A DNA stretch of 64,000 bases, taken from Sabellastarte sp. h YS-2021 (lineage: Eukaryota; Annelida; Polychaeta; Sabellida; Sabellidae). The notes beneath the pieces were generated by a model that was not told the DNA's origin, ran no database searches, and worked only from the letters and a program-made list of their open reading frames with translations. Shown here in pieces: positions 10,665 to 20,234 of this stretch; position 1 is the first letter of the stretch; each line of letters opens with the position of its first letter. Location: assembly GCA_964017235.1 (NCBI GenBank), contig OZ024931.1:138696033-138760032 (forward strand), read 5' to 3'. The position numbers and the translations under genes were made by a program.

Positions 10665-11690
10665 TAGCAGAAGAATTTGCTGGCTGCCTTTGAACAGTTG
10701 AACAGGTGCCTAGACAGGGTCTTTTAGTATGCACCACAGAGATGCTTTTTGAAATCTCACTACAACAACAATCTTTTTATTTATATGTAGCACATTTTCA
10801 TCCTATTTTATATCTATATGTTACCCCAGTACATTGTTATACCAACTTGGGTTGTTATTATCACCCCTCTTGCTGGGAATTTCCGTTGTAATTTCATCAA
10901 AGTTTCCCCTACATCAAGCATTGGGTATTATCAACAATCTAATCTGTCTTGTAAGTTTACTTTTCGTCTATTTTCCAATTAGTATATACACCAGATGAGT
11001 ATATAGCCGTTCCCCTATTGTTGGTGTCTGGTAGTGTTGTCACTTAGCTTAAGGTGAGGCTGTAGTGTGGGGTGTTAGGGTGCCTGTGAGTCGCCCACAG
11101 GACGAAGAATTGTGACAGTGTTGAGGTGTAGGGATATATTTTTGAGGCTCCCCACTGTTGAGCTTAGACTAATGCTTTTTTCTTACTTATGAACAACCCC
11201 ACCAGTCACATTTAGTCTTTGGGTACTCCTCTTTGTGGCACTGTTCACAGTTGCACTGGCCCACAGGTATAAGTGGTTCAACACTAGAGTATTTTATACA
11301 TCATGTCCTCCTTTGATACGGGTTGCAGAAAATTTCTCATATTTGAATGTTAACTATTTTTAAGCCCTCTGAATTCATTAATAAGCTGCTATTTTTCTGC
11401 TTTTGCAGAAAATGTTCAACCATGGTTAATAGAAGAGGATTTTTGTTGTTGCTGCTACTGGGAGGGGATGTGTCCCTCAACCCTGGTCCACTTACACCCA
11501 GTGTTTTGAATGCCAGAACTGTAAAGAATAAGGGTCCACTCCAAGCTGACATGATTGCTTCAAATGACCTTGATTTTCTATGCCTCATGCCTGATATTTT
11601 GGGCAATTCACTCTGCCCTGTTGATTTAGTAAAAAATCTGGCATATACTTCATATTTCAGACATAGGCTTCATTTGCTCCCTTGACAATA
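10665..11690 (+). pseudogene. CR1-like retrotransposon A2 with 2A-like leader, RT deleted
   Basis: A 57-bp scrap of CR1 RT (AAFEQLNRCLD, 10690-10720) precedes the 5' UTR, which starts near TATGCACCACAGAGATGC. A short ORF then gives a leucine-rich stretch followed by GDVSLNPGP (11464-11490), the 2A-like motif, and the endonuclease start VLNARTVKNKGPLQAD. Right after DLDFLCLMP the frame jumps to DILGNSLCPVDLVKNL, which belongs after the RT domain, so nearly all of endonuclease and RT is deleted. Inside the leader, 11346-11395 holds a foreign 44-bp segment also found at 8933-8976. The ATG used is at 11347. It cannot act autonomously. Confidence 0.85.
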
Positions 11691-12200
11691 AATATGGATG
11701 TGCAATTTCCAATGTATTGACTAGGGTGAGGGGTTGACCCCTTTCCAATCAGTTTTTCTCTCAGATCCTTTGATTGGCACCCTAATATTATCCAGTCACA
11801 TACCATTTCATCAAGTTCGGTGTATCCACAATCTTTAATAAGCAGTTTGAGTTCTGTGACAAACTTATTAAAACTTTCACCCTCTTATTGGACATGTTGG
11901 TTGAATTTAAATCTCGAAAATACTTTGTTTGATCTGGGTGTGATATATTCCTTTGACTTTGCATACAGGAAATCAAACTTCTTTCGCTGGTCATCAGTAA
12001 GTTCCCATGCATTGTAGATGTCCCTCCCTTTTTCACCAATCCAGGTGAGAAAATAGCTAACATGTTGTTCTTCAAACTTACTAGCTAGGGGACCAGAGAA
12101 CATCAACTAAGCAGGCTGTAGAAACTTTTTCCAGTTTTCTTCAATATTTCCACTATTCCAGTTTATTTGTGGATTTGGTAAGGTACTGCTAGCCATATTT
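11691..12200 (-). pseudogene. Ty3/gypsy-like gag fragment
   Basis: The minus strand encodes a retrotransposon capsid (gag) segment. It starts near MASSTLPNPQINW at about 12195 and runs through FLTWIGEKGRDIYNAW, TPRSNKVFSRFKFN, GESFNKFVTELKLLIKDCG and LREKLIGKG. In intact families this protein forms the virus-like particle of the LTR element. Two in-frame stops interrupt it (after the segment NWKKFLQPA and after FNQHVQ). No protease, RT or LTR follows in this orientation. A gypsy RT piece lies on the other strand at 12879, separated by an HSP90 fragment, so these are rearranged remnants. Confidence 0.8.
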
Positions 12201-12294
12201 ACAGTATAGCTTTAGGACTTTGTAAGCTATTTGTCAAGGCTTTTTAAAATTCACCAATGATCTTATCCAACAATGTCTAACAATGTCTTATGTA

Positions 12295-12885
12295 CTCCTT
12301 TAACTATATTCTATTTTCATACTGAGTCTACAAGAAGTCAGATCCATTCCACAAATATCCATAGCCTGTTTCTATTTGTGCATATCAGCTTTAGATTCTT
12401 TGCAAACTGTTCATAGAACTTCTTGTAGTTGTCTTTATCTTCTGCAATCTCTTCAAACAACTCGATACATTTCTTTACTAAGTTCTTAGGGGCCACAGTG
12501 GCAGAGTGGTAACAGTCTCCCCTCCCACATCTGAGGCCGGGGTTCGATCCCCGTCATGGCCTCAAGTGGGAAAGCTGGTAGTTGCTTGCCGTTGGTTGGC
12601 AGTTTACAGTACACATCCCTGATGAACTCTATGTACTGGTTTCCTCTGCCCTTCCAACTACCCATCATGATATGACCTGTACAGTGTTGAAAGCAACGTA
12701 AAACCCCAAATAAATAATTAAATTTACTAAGTTCTTTCAGATCACCTTGGGGATCCTGTTCTGTTGTAACATCTCATGTGAGATGTTCAGAGGCAGATCA
12801 GAGTCAACCACACCCTTGATGAAGTTGAGATACTCTGGGATGAGTTCCTCACATTTGTCCATGAAAAGCAGTTTTTGAATGGATG
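12295..12885 (-). pseudogene. HSP90 processed pseudogene fragment, split by a SINE
   Basis: Minus-strand translation matches the middle domain of cytosolic HSP90, the ATP-dependent chaperone: [31 protein letters not shown] and [13 protein letters not shown] at 12737-12876, then after the [22 protein letters not shown] and [16 protein letters not shown] at 12385-12487. Beyond that only weak similarity remains. An in-frame TGA replaces the Arg codon before KNLVK, one residue is missing after VVDS, and the remaining C-terminus is absent. No introns are seen, so a retrocopy is likely. SINE-1 inserted between the KNLVK codons and the preceding part, duplicating 14 bp. The fragment joins gypsy RT sequence near 12880. 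Confidence 0.85.
12488..12722 (+). mobile_element. SINE-1, copy b, inserted in the HSP90 pseudogene
   Basis: A full-length 235-bp SINE-1 with the same tRNA-like head (box B GGTTCGATCCCC) and the CCCCAAATAAATAATT tail. It is flanked by a 14-bp target duplication, TTTACTAAGTTCTT, at 12474-12487 and 12723-12736. Removing the SINE and one repeat rejoins the HSP90 reading on the minus strand. Confidence 0.93.
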
Positions 12886-13236
12886 AAGTTCTCTTCTATA
12901 GACATCATATCTTGAAAGATGGTCTGAAAGCTGGCCCATCCAAATTCTCTGCAATTGCTTATATAAAGCCACCTGAATCAAAGAGTGAACTTCAAGCCCT
13001 CTTATGGCTATGTATCCCTCTTAGGATATGTACCAAACTTAGCAGATGTTGCTGCACCTAAATTGAGTAAAATTGGTATCACAAAATTACTTTTGGCTCT
13101 GATTATGGTGCCAAAAAGGGTGATGTTTGTATTTCAATTTCAACATGAATCTTCTTTCCAGGTTTTGTTGAACTATTTGTCTGCTAGGTATTTGTCTGCC
13201 AGGTATTTGGAGTTTTACATGAAACTGATTCACTGA
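12879..13236 (+). pseudogene. Ty3/gypsy-like RT/RNase H fragment
   Basis: Plus-strand reading matches the end of the gypsy RT thumb and the connection to RNase H: HHILKDGLKAGPSKFSAI, then KPPESKSELQALL, followed in another frame by LGYVPNLADVAAPKLSKI. The standard glycine of the GHIL motif is missing and at least one frameshift occurs near 12990-13020. Homology fades after about 13130. It is truncated on both sides, with no integrase and no LTR nearby. Confidence 0.78.
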
Positions 13237-13329
13237 TGCTTGTGATATTAAGAGAATAGTTGGTCAAAGAGGTATGAGAGGATATAGGATCATATGGCAG
13301 TGTGTTTCCACATTTTCTATGTTCTACAG

Positions 13330-13770
13330 GAAGATTTGTTTATTGCTTCTGAAATCTGTCATCAGCACTTCTTACATTGACAATTGTGATGAAATCAGAA
13401 CACACTGGACACAGAATATGGTCACTTTTTTCATTGCGGATACACTTTGACGAACATTCAGAGAAAATAATAATGATCACATATTTTTTCAACTGTTAAA
13501 GAATAGGGATCTTGATAAGTAGGACACTTGTACCTATTTACATGTTCAGCTGTCACTTTTTCATTACCAGTGCTTAAGTCATGTGCAACATTCTTGTGTC
13601 ATGATCACAAAGTGTCTTAAGAGTGTTTTGTTGAACAGCCTGACAAGGACTTTCACTTTATGGCCTTCTCTTTTGATTGAGTTTTTGTGACGCCCTTTGC
13701 CAAATTGAGAAACATAGTTTTTCCAAACTTTACAATCAAATTGTTTATGGCACTGCCACATATCTGAAAT
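13330..13770 (-). other. Unrecognised decayed coding region, cysteine-rich
   Basis: The minus strand has an open segment of 60 codons (13761-13579) beginning MWQCHKQFDCKVWKNY. Further downstream, in shifting frames, is a spacing of cysteines and histidines reminiscent of a RING-type zinc finger: RYKCPTYQDPYSL near 13520, then CSSKCIRNEKSD and ILCPVCSDFI near 13400. I do not recognise the family. Stops and frameshifts suggest a pseudogene or transposon protein remnant. The zinc-finger reading is a guess from Cys spacing. Confidence 0.3.
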
Positions 13771-14159
13771 GATGCTTATTCTTTCTTTAATGCCTAGATA
13801 TTTTTTTGCTCATCTATCTATCTTTGTCTATTAGCGCAAAAGTTTAGCATTTTTCATCAGTTAAAAATAAGTACAGATTTTTAAAAATCCACATCTTTAA
13901 TCATAGATATTGGTAGATATAGAAAATAGATTTTATACATACAAATTGACTAATTAAATACAACAATTATTCTGCTTGCTTAGCTATGATGTTATGAAAA
14001 ATCAGTGAGACCTTGTTTGTTAAACTTGCCAGTTATGAAATATTAAGATGATATCAACAAACTGTTTCTTGGGCCCATTTTTAAACCATGTTTGGGATAT
14101 CTACATATACTGCACTGGTGAAACTAAAACTCTTAGTTATTGATATGATAGTATTCATG
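13771..14159. other. No recognisable feature
   Basis: AT-rich sequence without a supportable ORF, SINE or inverted repeat. Confidence 0.4.
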
Positions 14160-14972
14160 GTATAGTAGTTAATTCTCATTTTATAAATAACTTAAAATGA
14201 TACTGTTTTGTGTAAACCTGTTTCTTATATTTGTATATGAATGTATCCATAATTCCAAAGATTTTTCACAGGTCCACAACTTATGAACACTAACAAAAAC
14301 TGCAGCAATGATTCTGGCTCACACTGACATATTTTGCAAGTATTTGAATTTTCTATTGCCATTTTGCAGAGCATATCTTTTCCAGTATTCTATGGATCAG
14401 ACTATACTGAAAACATATCAAGTAATTTCTTGCACATTATTAAATATCTGTTTTCTATGTTAAATTATCAATATTAAATGTATGATCTTCATTCTATTTT
14501 ATTTTAATATTTGCTTTCTACCTCTTGTGTGTTAATGACATTACAAATACCTTTACAACCTTGTTTACAGTTAAGCAAGATAGAAATGTTGTGAGGAATA
14601 AAAGGTCATTAAAAGACATATTGTCTGGTTATGAGTAAAGCCTTACCTGTTATAACCCTTTTTACATTTGAATATATTCGGAAGTAGTCTGAAATATGTG
14701 TATGAAAATTAGATCTGCTCCCAATTTCTTCCATTTTAGAACCTGACTTCACAATATTGCCTGTAACAGATCCCTTGGTTGATCTACGTTTTTAAAAATA
14801 AACTGTTATTGCCTAGTTTACTATGAACCATGGGCGTATTGAATATGTTTGATTCAGTTTTCAATTGATATGATTTATAAACATTATTCCACACCAAAAA
14901 TATTTCTTTCCAAAAATTACATGAAACATTATTCTTGACATTAATCCCCCAATATAGACCATATTGTATCAA
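14160..14972 (-). pseudogene. L1/Tx1-like ORF2 C-terminal fragment, minus strand
   Basis: The minus strand gives the C-terminal part of a Tx1-type ORF2: FWKEIFLVWNNVYKSYQL, NTPMVHSKLGNNSLFLKT near 14784-14930, and after frameshifts a Cys/His segment of the form CxxC with QNHCCSF and a downstream DLWKIFG near 14250-14330. It is 5' truncated and decayed. It abuts the endonuclease part of a CR1-like element at 14975. Confidence 0.7.
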
Positions 14973-14974
14973 CT

Positions 14975-15535
14975 TGACCCACAGTCTGATAGATGAAGCT
15001 AGAAGTCGTCCAATTCAGGTACATTTGAGTATGCACTATGGATTTTATGGTAAATAATTTATACTCTGTTAATCTTGTGGGCATATACCATCCTCCACCG
15101 TCAACAAAAAACCTTCCAAAATCTGTGTTCATAGATGAGTTTTCAGTTTTTCTTTCTAAAAATATAATGCACCTCCCAAACCTTGTAATAACTGGGGATT
15201 TCAACATGAGAGTTAATGACTCAAAAGACCATGATGTCAATGTGTGTACAGACACCATGCTTTCTCTTGGATTAGACTAACATTTCCATTTCCAAACACA
15301 CAATCAGGGAAACACAGTTGACCTTATTTTTACGGAATGTTTTAGCAAAAGTAAATATTATTGGGTGCATCCAAGGTCCCTATATATGAGACCATTGTGC
15401 TGTTACATGCATAAAATTATTGAAAAAGAGTGATGTTGAGCGGCAAAAAGTCAAATTTAGGAAGCTAAAAGACATGAACAGTACATTAAAGAAACGAATC
15501 TACAAAAAATTCTCTAAGAAAATGACATCAATAAT
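14975..15535 (+). pseudogene. CR1-like element B, endonuclease domain fragment
   Basis: The open segment 15038-15280 encodes the C-terminal half of an AP endonuclease: VGIYHPPPSTKN, the catalytic-type block NLVITGDFNMRV, and after a stop FHFQTHNQGNTVDLIFTE. In intact elements this domain nicks the target DNA for target-primed reverse transcription. The reading is lost by about 15480. The RT part of what is probably the same element resumes at 16850 after an L1/Tx1 tail. Family B differs from the 2A-bearing family A. Confidence 0.75.
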
Positions 15536-16844
15536 ATGGTAAATCCAAAGAAATACTGCAATTGGCACACATGATCTTGGGGCCCTTAATGTTGTTGATA
15601 TATACTCCAAAGAGAAATCTCTTAAAGCCTCGTGGATCCCAAAACTCCTAGATAATGATAATAAATGCCGTATAATTTTAGATTACTTCTCATAAAAGAA
15701 GAATTTCAAGTATGAAATACTACTCAAAACAAAATTCCCCAGGAAAACAGAGTAATGTTGTAGCAACCTACTCTTAGCATTCAACTATTGTAAATATATC
15801 AAATCTAAATACAAACTAACCAATATGGAGCTGTTAATGCAATGCATATGGGGGAATGAATATTTTAAATCTCAAAGAAAAACTCTATTCTTAATCAATT
15901 GGATAAAAAGTGGATTTATATATGTGAAAGATCTCTTAAACAAGGATGGAATGTGGCTAAGTGAACAAGAATTAATCTCTAAACTTCAAAAGAAAAACAA
16001 TTGGATTGCTGAACTCATGATAATTAAAAAGGCAGTTGGTAAATACCTACAAAACAAAGATTTTTCAAATTGCAAATACATCCAAGATAGACTGCTTAAT
16101 GGGTTGATCTTCACTATACATTTAAAAACTTATAATATATCTAAAGATAACTGCAATGTGAAATTCTTCTACACAATATTGAGAGATAAAAAATTTGAAT
16201 GACCTTATTTAGAAAAAATGTGGGAAAAGGAACTTAACCTTACTATACAGAATTTTGAATGGACAAACATATACAAAAATATTACAAAACTCTATCAAGT
16301 ACAGAAAATACTCATAATTTAAATTAAAAATCCTTCATGATATACTTCCGTGTGGGAAATTGATTTCTAAGTGGAACAAAAGAAAATCCAGATATTGTGA
16401 TTACTGTAGAGAAACTGAAAATATACAACATATGCTCTATGAATGCACTAGGATTAAGAACTTATGGCTTCAGGTGAGTGGAATATTACAGATAGATATC
16501 AAACTGAAGCATATTATTTTAAGTCTACAGAATATTTCCATTCAAAATGAAATAAAAAATATTGTCATTGTAACAGTCATGTATGCTATTTATTCCACCT
16601 GGGTAAAATGTAGTTTTGAAAATATATGTTATAGTACTATTGACCTAAGTCACATCATTAAAGAGTACATTATACTTTAATATTGTAGTACTTTCAGTGT
16701 CACATATGAAGATATATGTAAAAAACAATGTTAAGAATTTATAAAGAAAGAATTTGTAAATCTATGTAACTAAATATTGTAACAAGTGAACTATTAATAT
16801 ATTTAATATATAAATCATGGTAGTGTTCCCTTGTAGGATTCTTT
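15536..16844 (+). pseudogene. L1/Tx1-like ORF2 C-terminal part and 3' UTR
   Basis: The sequence begins with the hallmark after the RT domain (GALNVVDIYSKEKSLKASW, then IPKLLDNDNKCRI), continues in a 125-codon open stretch from 15825 (LINWIKSGFIYVKDLLN), and ends with a Cys/His block CDYCRETENIQHMLYEC followed by NLWLQVSG in the open stretch 16360-16680. The 3' UTR runs to about 16840. It is a 5'-truncated copy sitting between the endonuclease and RT parts of the CR1-like element B, the usual outcome of target-primed insertion. Frame breaks near 15700 and 16200 inactivate it. Confidence 0.8.
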
Positions 16845-17259
16845 TAAATAATTAACTGATGACAAAGTTAAAAAGTCTCCCCACCAAATTAATTAAGGAC
16901 GACTTAGATGACATACTGCCAGTAATAGCAAAGATAGTGAATGTTTCCTTGAAAAATAGATCTTTTTTCGATGCTTGGAAAACTGCTACTATAAGACCCG
17001 GACTTAGTACCAAAGAACTAGAGGCCTGTGAGCAATATAAGCTTCATTTCAAAGGTGGTTTGCAAAGCCATGTTACAACAGTTCAATGCTCATTGTAAAG
17101 CCAATTTATTATTGCCAGATTACCAATCAGTCTATAGGACCAACTACAGTTGTGAAAATCTATAACTAGATTAGTCAATGACATACTTTTGGGCAATGTA
17201 GAGCCAAAATATAGCAGTCTTGTCCGCAATTGATCTCAGCGCCGCTTTCAATACTGTTG
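16845..17259 (+). pseudogene. CR1-like element B, RT part, left of the hAT insertion
   Basis: The reading TKLIKDDLDDILPVIAKI and DAWKTATIRP matches the RT entry region of CR1/L2 elements. A frameshifted continuation (LLPDYQSVYRTNYSCEN) follows, ending in motif A, SAIDLSAAFNTVD, at 17225-17262, where a hAT-like element interrupts it. The second Asp of motif A is Asn. It continues at 19604. Confidence 0.8.
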
Positions 17260-17660
17260 ATCGCAATTAGTGATCTCAACGGGTATCCGGATATCCGGGT
17301 ACCCGAACCCTGAATATTTACCCAAATCCGAAATCACATACCCGAGTACCCGAAACTACTGTTAATACCGCCCACTTTGGCTGACGACTACAGACATATC
17401 TCGACTTCATGAATTCATCTAAAAATGAAACTATTCAATTAAAATGTATACAAGTAATGTTTTCTCACCCTTGTACACCATTTATATTATTTAATGTGTC
17501 TTTTATTTTGGTTGTTTATTCACTGTCAAATGCCGATAGCCTTTGAAAATCTTCAGTATATTAACACAGTTATGTAATTCTGAGTACATGAAATATTGTG
17601 TACATTACCTATATAGCGACATGCACACCTTAAATAAATAAAAATACGATATTTTAAAAC

Positions 17661-18434
17661 ACCAAGAAATATAACTTCCTGTTACTGCAAACTGGGCAAA
17701 TAAAGTGTAATGCCTGATATAATTGGCTATATGTCAATTGTATTTCGACTGTCTATTACTAATGTAGCAGTCTCCTCAGAGGCTATGATTTATTCTAAGT
17801 CAGGACTCCCTGAAGTACATTGAGGATTTTGGCTTGTACCCCTGGTTTGTACCGGTTTAGAACCGCTTCAGAACCGGTTCTGTACCTGTAAACCTGTGAA
17901 TTTACAGGTTTGGGGGTTTGCCAAACTCTGACTTTAGTGGTCACCTGTAAAATATTGATTTTAATATTTGAGAGTGGGAAGATTTATTAGAGGCTCTAAT
18001 GAAGTGAATTAGAGTCGCTCTAATGGTAATTTATACTGTTTGTTTGTCTATATTGAAATGGTGGTGAATCAATGTTATTCATTACCTGGCTCTTAATTGA
18101 GCTCACTTTACAAGGTTACTCCACCTGTTATAGATCCAGTATTTATTATTTATTATAATTATATTTTTATGCTTAGCAAACCCAAACCTGTAAATTCACA
18201 GGTTTACAGGTACAGAACCGGTTCTGAAGCGGTTCTAAACCGGTACAAACCAGGGGTACAAGCCAAAACCCTCAATGTACTTCAGGGAGTCCTGACTTAG
18301 AATAAATCATAGCCTCTGAGGAGACTGCTACATTAGTAATAGACAGTCGAAATACAATTGACATATAGCCAATTATATCAGGCATTACACTTTATTTGCC
18401 CAGTTTGCAGTAACAGGAAGTTATATTTCTTGGT
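17661..18434. repeat. Large inverted repeat, 260-bp arms with 254-bp spacer
   Basis: The left arm 17661-17921 and right arm 18176-18434 are near-perfect reverse complements. Both contain AGAACCGGTTCT, a short palindrome, and AAACCTGTGAATTTACAGG. The spacer 17922-18175 has no ORF. The outer edge of the left arm begins at the target duplication of the Penelope-like insertion, and the outer edge of the right arm stops 9 bp before the ATG of the GIY-YIG ORF. This fits a Penelope-like insertion whose 5' portion was copied in inverted orientation. An independent foldback element captured earlier is the alternative. Confidence 0.9.
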
Positions 18435-18443
18435 ATTCTTACT

Positions 18444-19124
18444 ATGAGTGCCCCTTCAACCACTGTTAGCCAAACTGATTTCCTGGATGCCATGTCACGG
18501 ATTAATGTCACTTCTGAACCTCCAAGTGGCTGTGACACACCCATCCCCATTGCCAGAATCTCATATGAGACACTTAACACTCATAAACCAATAGTCAGTT
18601 TTAGAAGGCTACCAAACCTTAGGAACTTACTTACTAATTCTTGCACTAATTACCCTCCCATCAAACTGGACAAACCCATATTGAAACCTAACATTTGCAG
18701 CAGATTAGGCAAATGCACATACTGCCCCTTAATTAAAAATAAGGATCGAGTCTCATGTAACTTTACAAAAAAGTCACACAAAACAATTGACTTACCTAAA
18801 CATATCACATGTGAAATCTCGAATGTGATATATTTGATTACCTGTTCTAAGTGCCAAAAACATTATGTTGGAGAAACTTCTAGAGCACTTAGAAAAAGAA
18901 TGTATGAACATAAATCATCAGCTCAAAAAGATGGACAAATTACACCAGTCTCACGTCACTTCAAAAGTGATGGACACAGCCACAAACATATGCAGTTCAC
19001 TGTGCTAGAGTGGTGCACACCAAAGTTTGAATCATCTAATACTTCCAGACGAAGGCGTACTGAGTTGTCTTGGATATTCAGACTGCACTCCCTGGCACCC
19101 ATTGGCATCAACCAATTTGTGTGA
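18444..19124 (+). CDS. Penelope-like element GIY-YIG endonuclease ORF (5' truncated)
   Basis: An uninterrupted 226-codon ORF. Residues 45-70 (KPIVSFRRLPNLRNLL) match the segment linking RT to endonuclease in Penelope-like elements. A Cys cluster follows at C85, C91, C94 and C105. The GIY-YIG nuclease core has VIYLITC at 128-134, then the Cys pair C134/C137, YVGET at 141-145, and RALRKRMYEH at 147-156 with the expected Arg and His. TELSWI near residue 208 supplies the metal-binding Glu. In intact elements this nuclease nicks the target for RT priming; the RT is absent here. An in-frame TAA lies about 30 bp upstream. The insertion is flanked by a 15-bp direct repeat, CGATATTTTAAAACA, at 17647-17661 and 19185-19199. 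The intact frame suggests a fairly recent insertion. Confidence 0.9.
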   Translation: MSAPSTTVSQTDFLDAMSRINVTSEPPSGCDTPIPIARISYETLNTHKPIVSFRRLPNLRNLLTNSCTNYPPIKLDKPILKPNICSRLGKCTYCPLIKNKDRVSCNFTKKSHKTIDLPKHITCEISNVIYLITCSKCQKHYVGETSRALRKRMYEHKSSAQKDGQITPVSRHFKSDGHSHKHMQFTVLEWCTPKFESSNTSRRRRTELSWIFRLHSLAPIGINQFV

Positions 19125-19603
19125 TTATGGATGGCTATTATCCGGATTACATTGGCACTCAGTAATCCACCCCCTCATTTTCTTCGATATTTTAAAACAG
19201 TAGTTCATAATTTAGCATCAATAAAGTTCACATACCTGCCTGAAAAAAAAGTTTCAATTCCGAAACTACATTCGAGCAACAGTGAATGCTTTACTGACAG
19301 GTCATGTGACCCCACTTTTATGGACACTGCAATAAACAACCGTGTTTTGAATATACAGAAATCTTTTCTTGGTTAACATTTCTTCTGTGTCGTACTGTTT
19401 TGAATGCAACAAAGGTGGCCAATGAGATATATAGCAAATGGTTGGATCCAATTATTTTTGTAAGTTTTAAGTTTGTAAATGTGGAGATTTTTGTAGAATC
19501 ACCTATTATCGCCCATCGGCGCTAGTACCCGGGTACCCGTTAGCGGAAATCTATACCTACCCGGTCCCACCAAAAAGGGTATTTTGAGAACACTAATCAC
19601 AAT

Positions 19604-20230
19604 ATACTGCTGGAAGTTTTGAAGGTAAAATTTGGCATTTCTGGCATTGTCTTAGACTGGTTCAATAATTACCTGAGACCTAGATACTGTAAAGTCAATG
19701 TGGGCTGTGAATATTCATCACCAAAAGAATTGTATTTTTTTGTCCCTCAAGGTTCCTGTGCTAGACCAGTGTTGTATCTGGCTTACGCAAGTACTATAAG
19801 AGAAATAGTTCCTACCTGAATATTTTTATATGGATATGCAGACAACCATGCTCTGATAAATTGTTTGAAAACTGGTGACTTAAAGTGCATTAAGGATATT
19901 GAAATTACAATAAAAAATGTGAAAGAATGGATGGATTGCAATCGATTAAAGATGAATAGTACAAAAACTGACTTTATTTTATTTGGAAATAAAAAACAAC
20001 TTCAAAAGTGAGAGACAAAATCCATCAATGTTGCAGGAGAAATAGTTCATAAAACATCAAAAACTAAATATCTTGAAGTCCAACTGGATGAGTCTCTTTC
20101 CATGAAGTCCCTCATTGCAAATAAATGTAGATTTGCACTGTTAAACATTCAGAGAATTAAATTTATCAGCCCATCACTTTCCATTGAAACATGCCAAACA
20201 CTAATACACAATTTCACATTTTCAATGGAC
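19604..20230 (+). pseudogene. CR1-like element B, RT part, right of the hAT insertion
   Basis: It continues motif A with KVKFGISGIVLDWFNNYL, then a damaged motif B, FVPQGSCARPVLY (19740-19780), a motif C remnant reading YADNHAL near 19835 in place of YADD, and the connection segment VKEWMDCNRLKMNSTKTDF. The last readable segment is SIETCQTLIHN near 20190. Motif C has Asn for the second Asp, so it is catalytically dead as well as frameshifted. A Jockey-like element on the other strand begins right after. Confidence 0.8.
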
Positions 20231-20234
20231 ATAA

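Larger units (their letters stand above)
17268..19595. mobile_element. hAT-like non-autonomous DNA transposon, 2328 bp with nested insertion
   Basis: The ends are 12-bp inverted repeats, TAGTGATCTCAA on the left and the complement of TAGTGTTCTCAA on the right. The flanking 8-mers are ATCGCAAT (17260-17267) and ATCACAAT (19596-19603), an 8-bp target duplication with one change. Dropping the element and one repeat restores the CR1 motif A sequence VDHNILL. Both termini carry subterminal CGGGTACCCG-type motifs, about 17300-17360 and 19527-19560, which could be transposase sites. TIR form and 8-bp duplication are those of hAT elements. There is no transposase; most of the interior is a Penelope-like insertion at 17661-19184. 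Confidence 0.88.

Noticed and set aside
11691-13236. An endogenous retrovirus
   Set aside because: Only short gag and RT fragments of the Ty3/gypsy type in opposite orientation; no envelope gene, no LTRs, no integrase.
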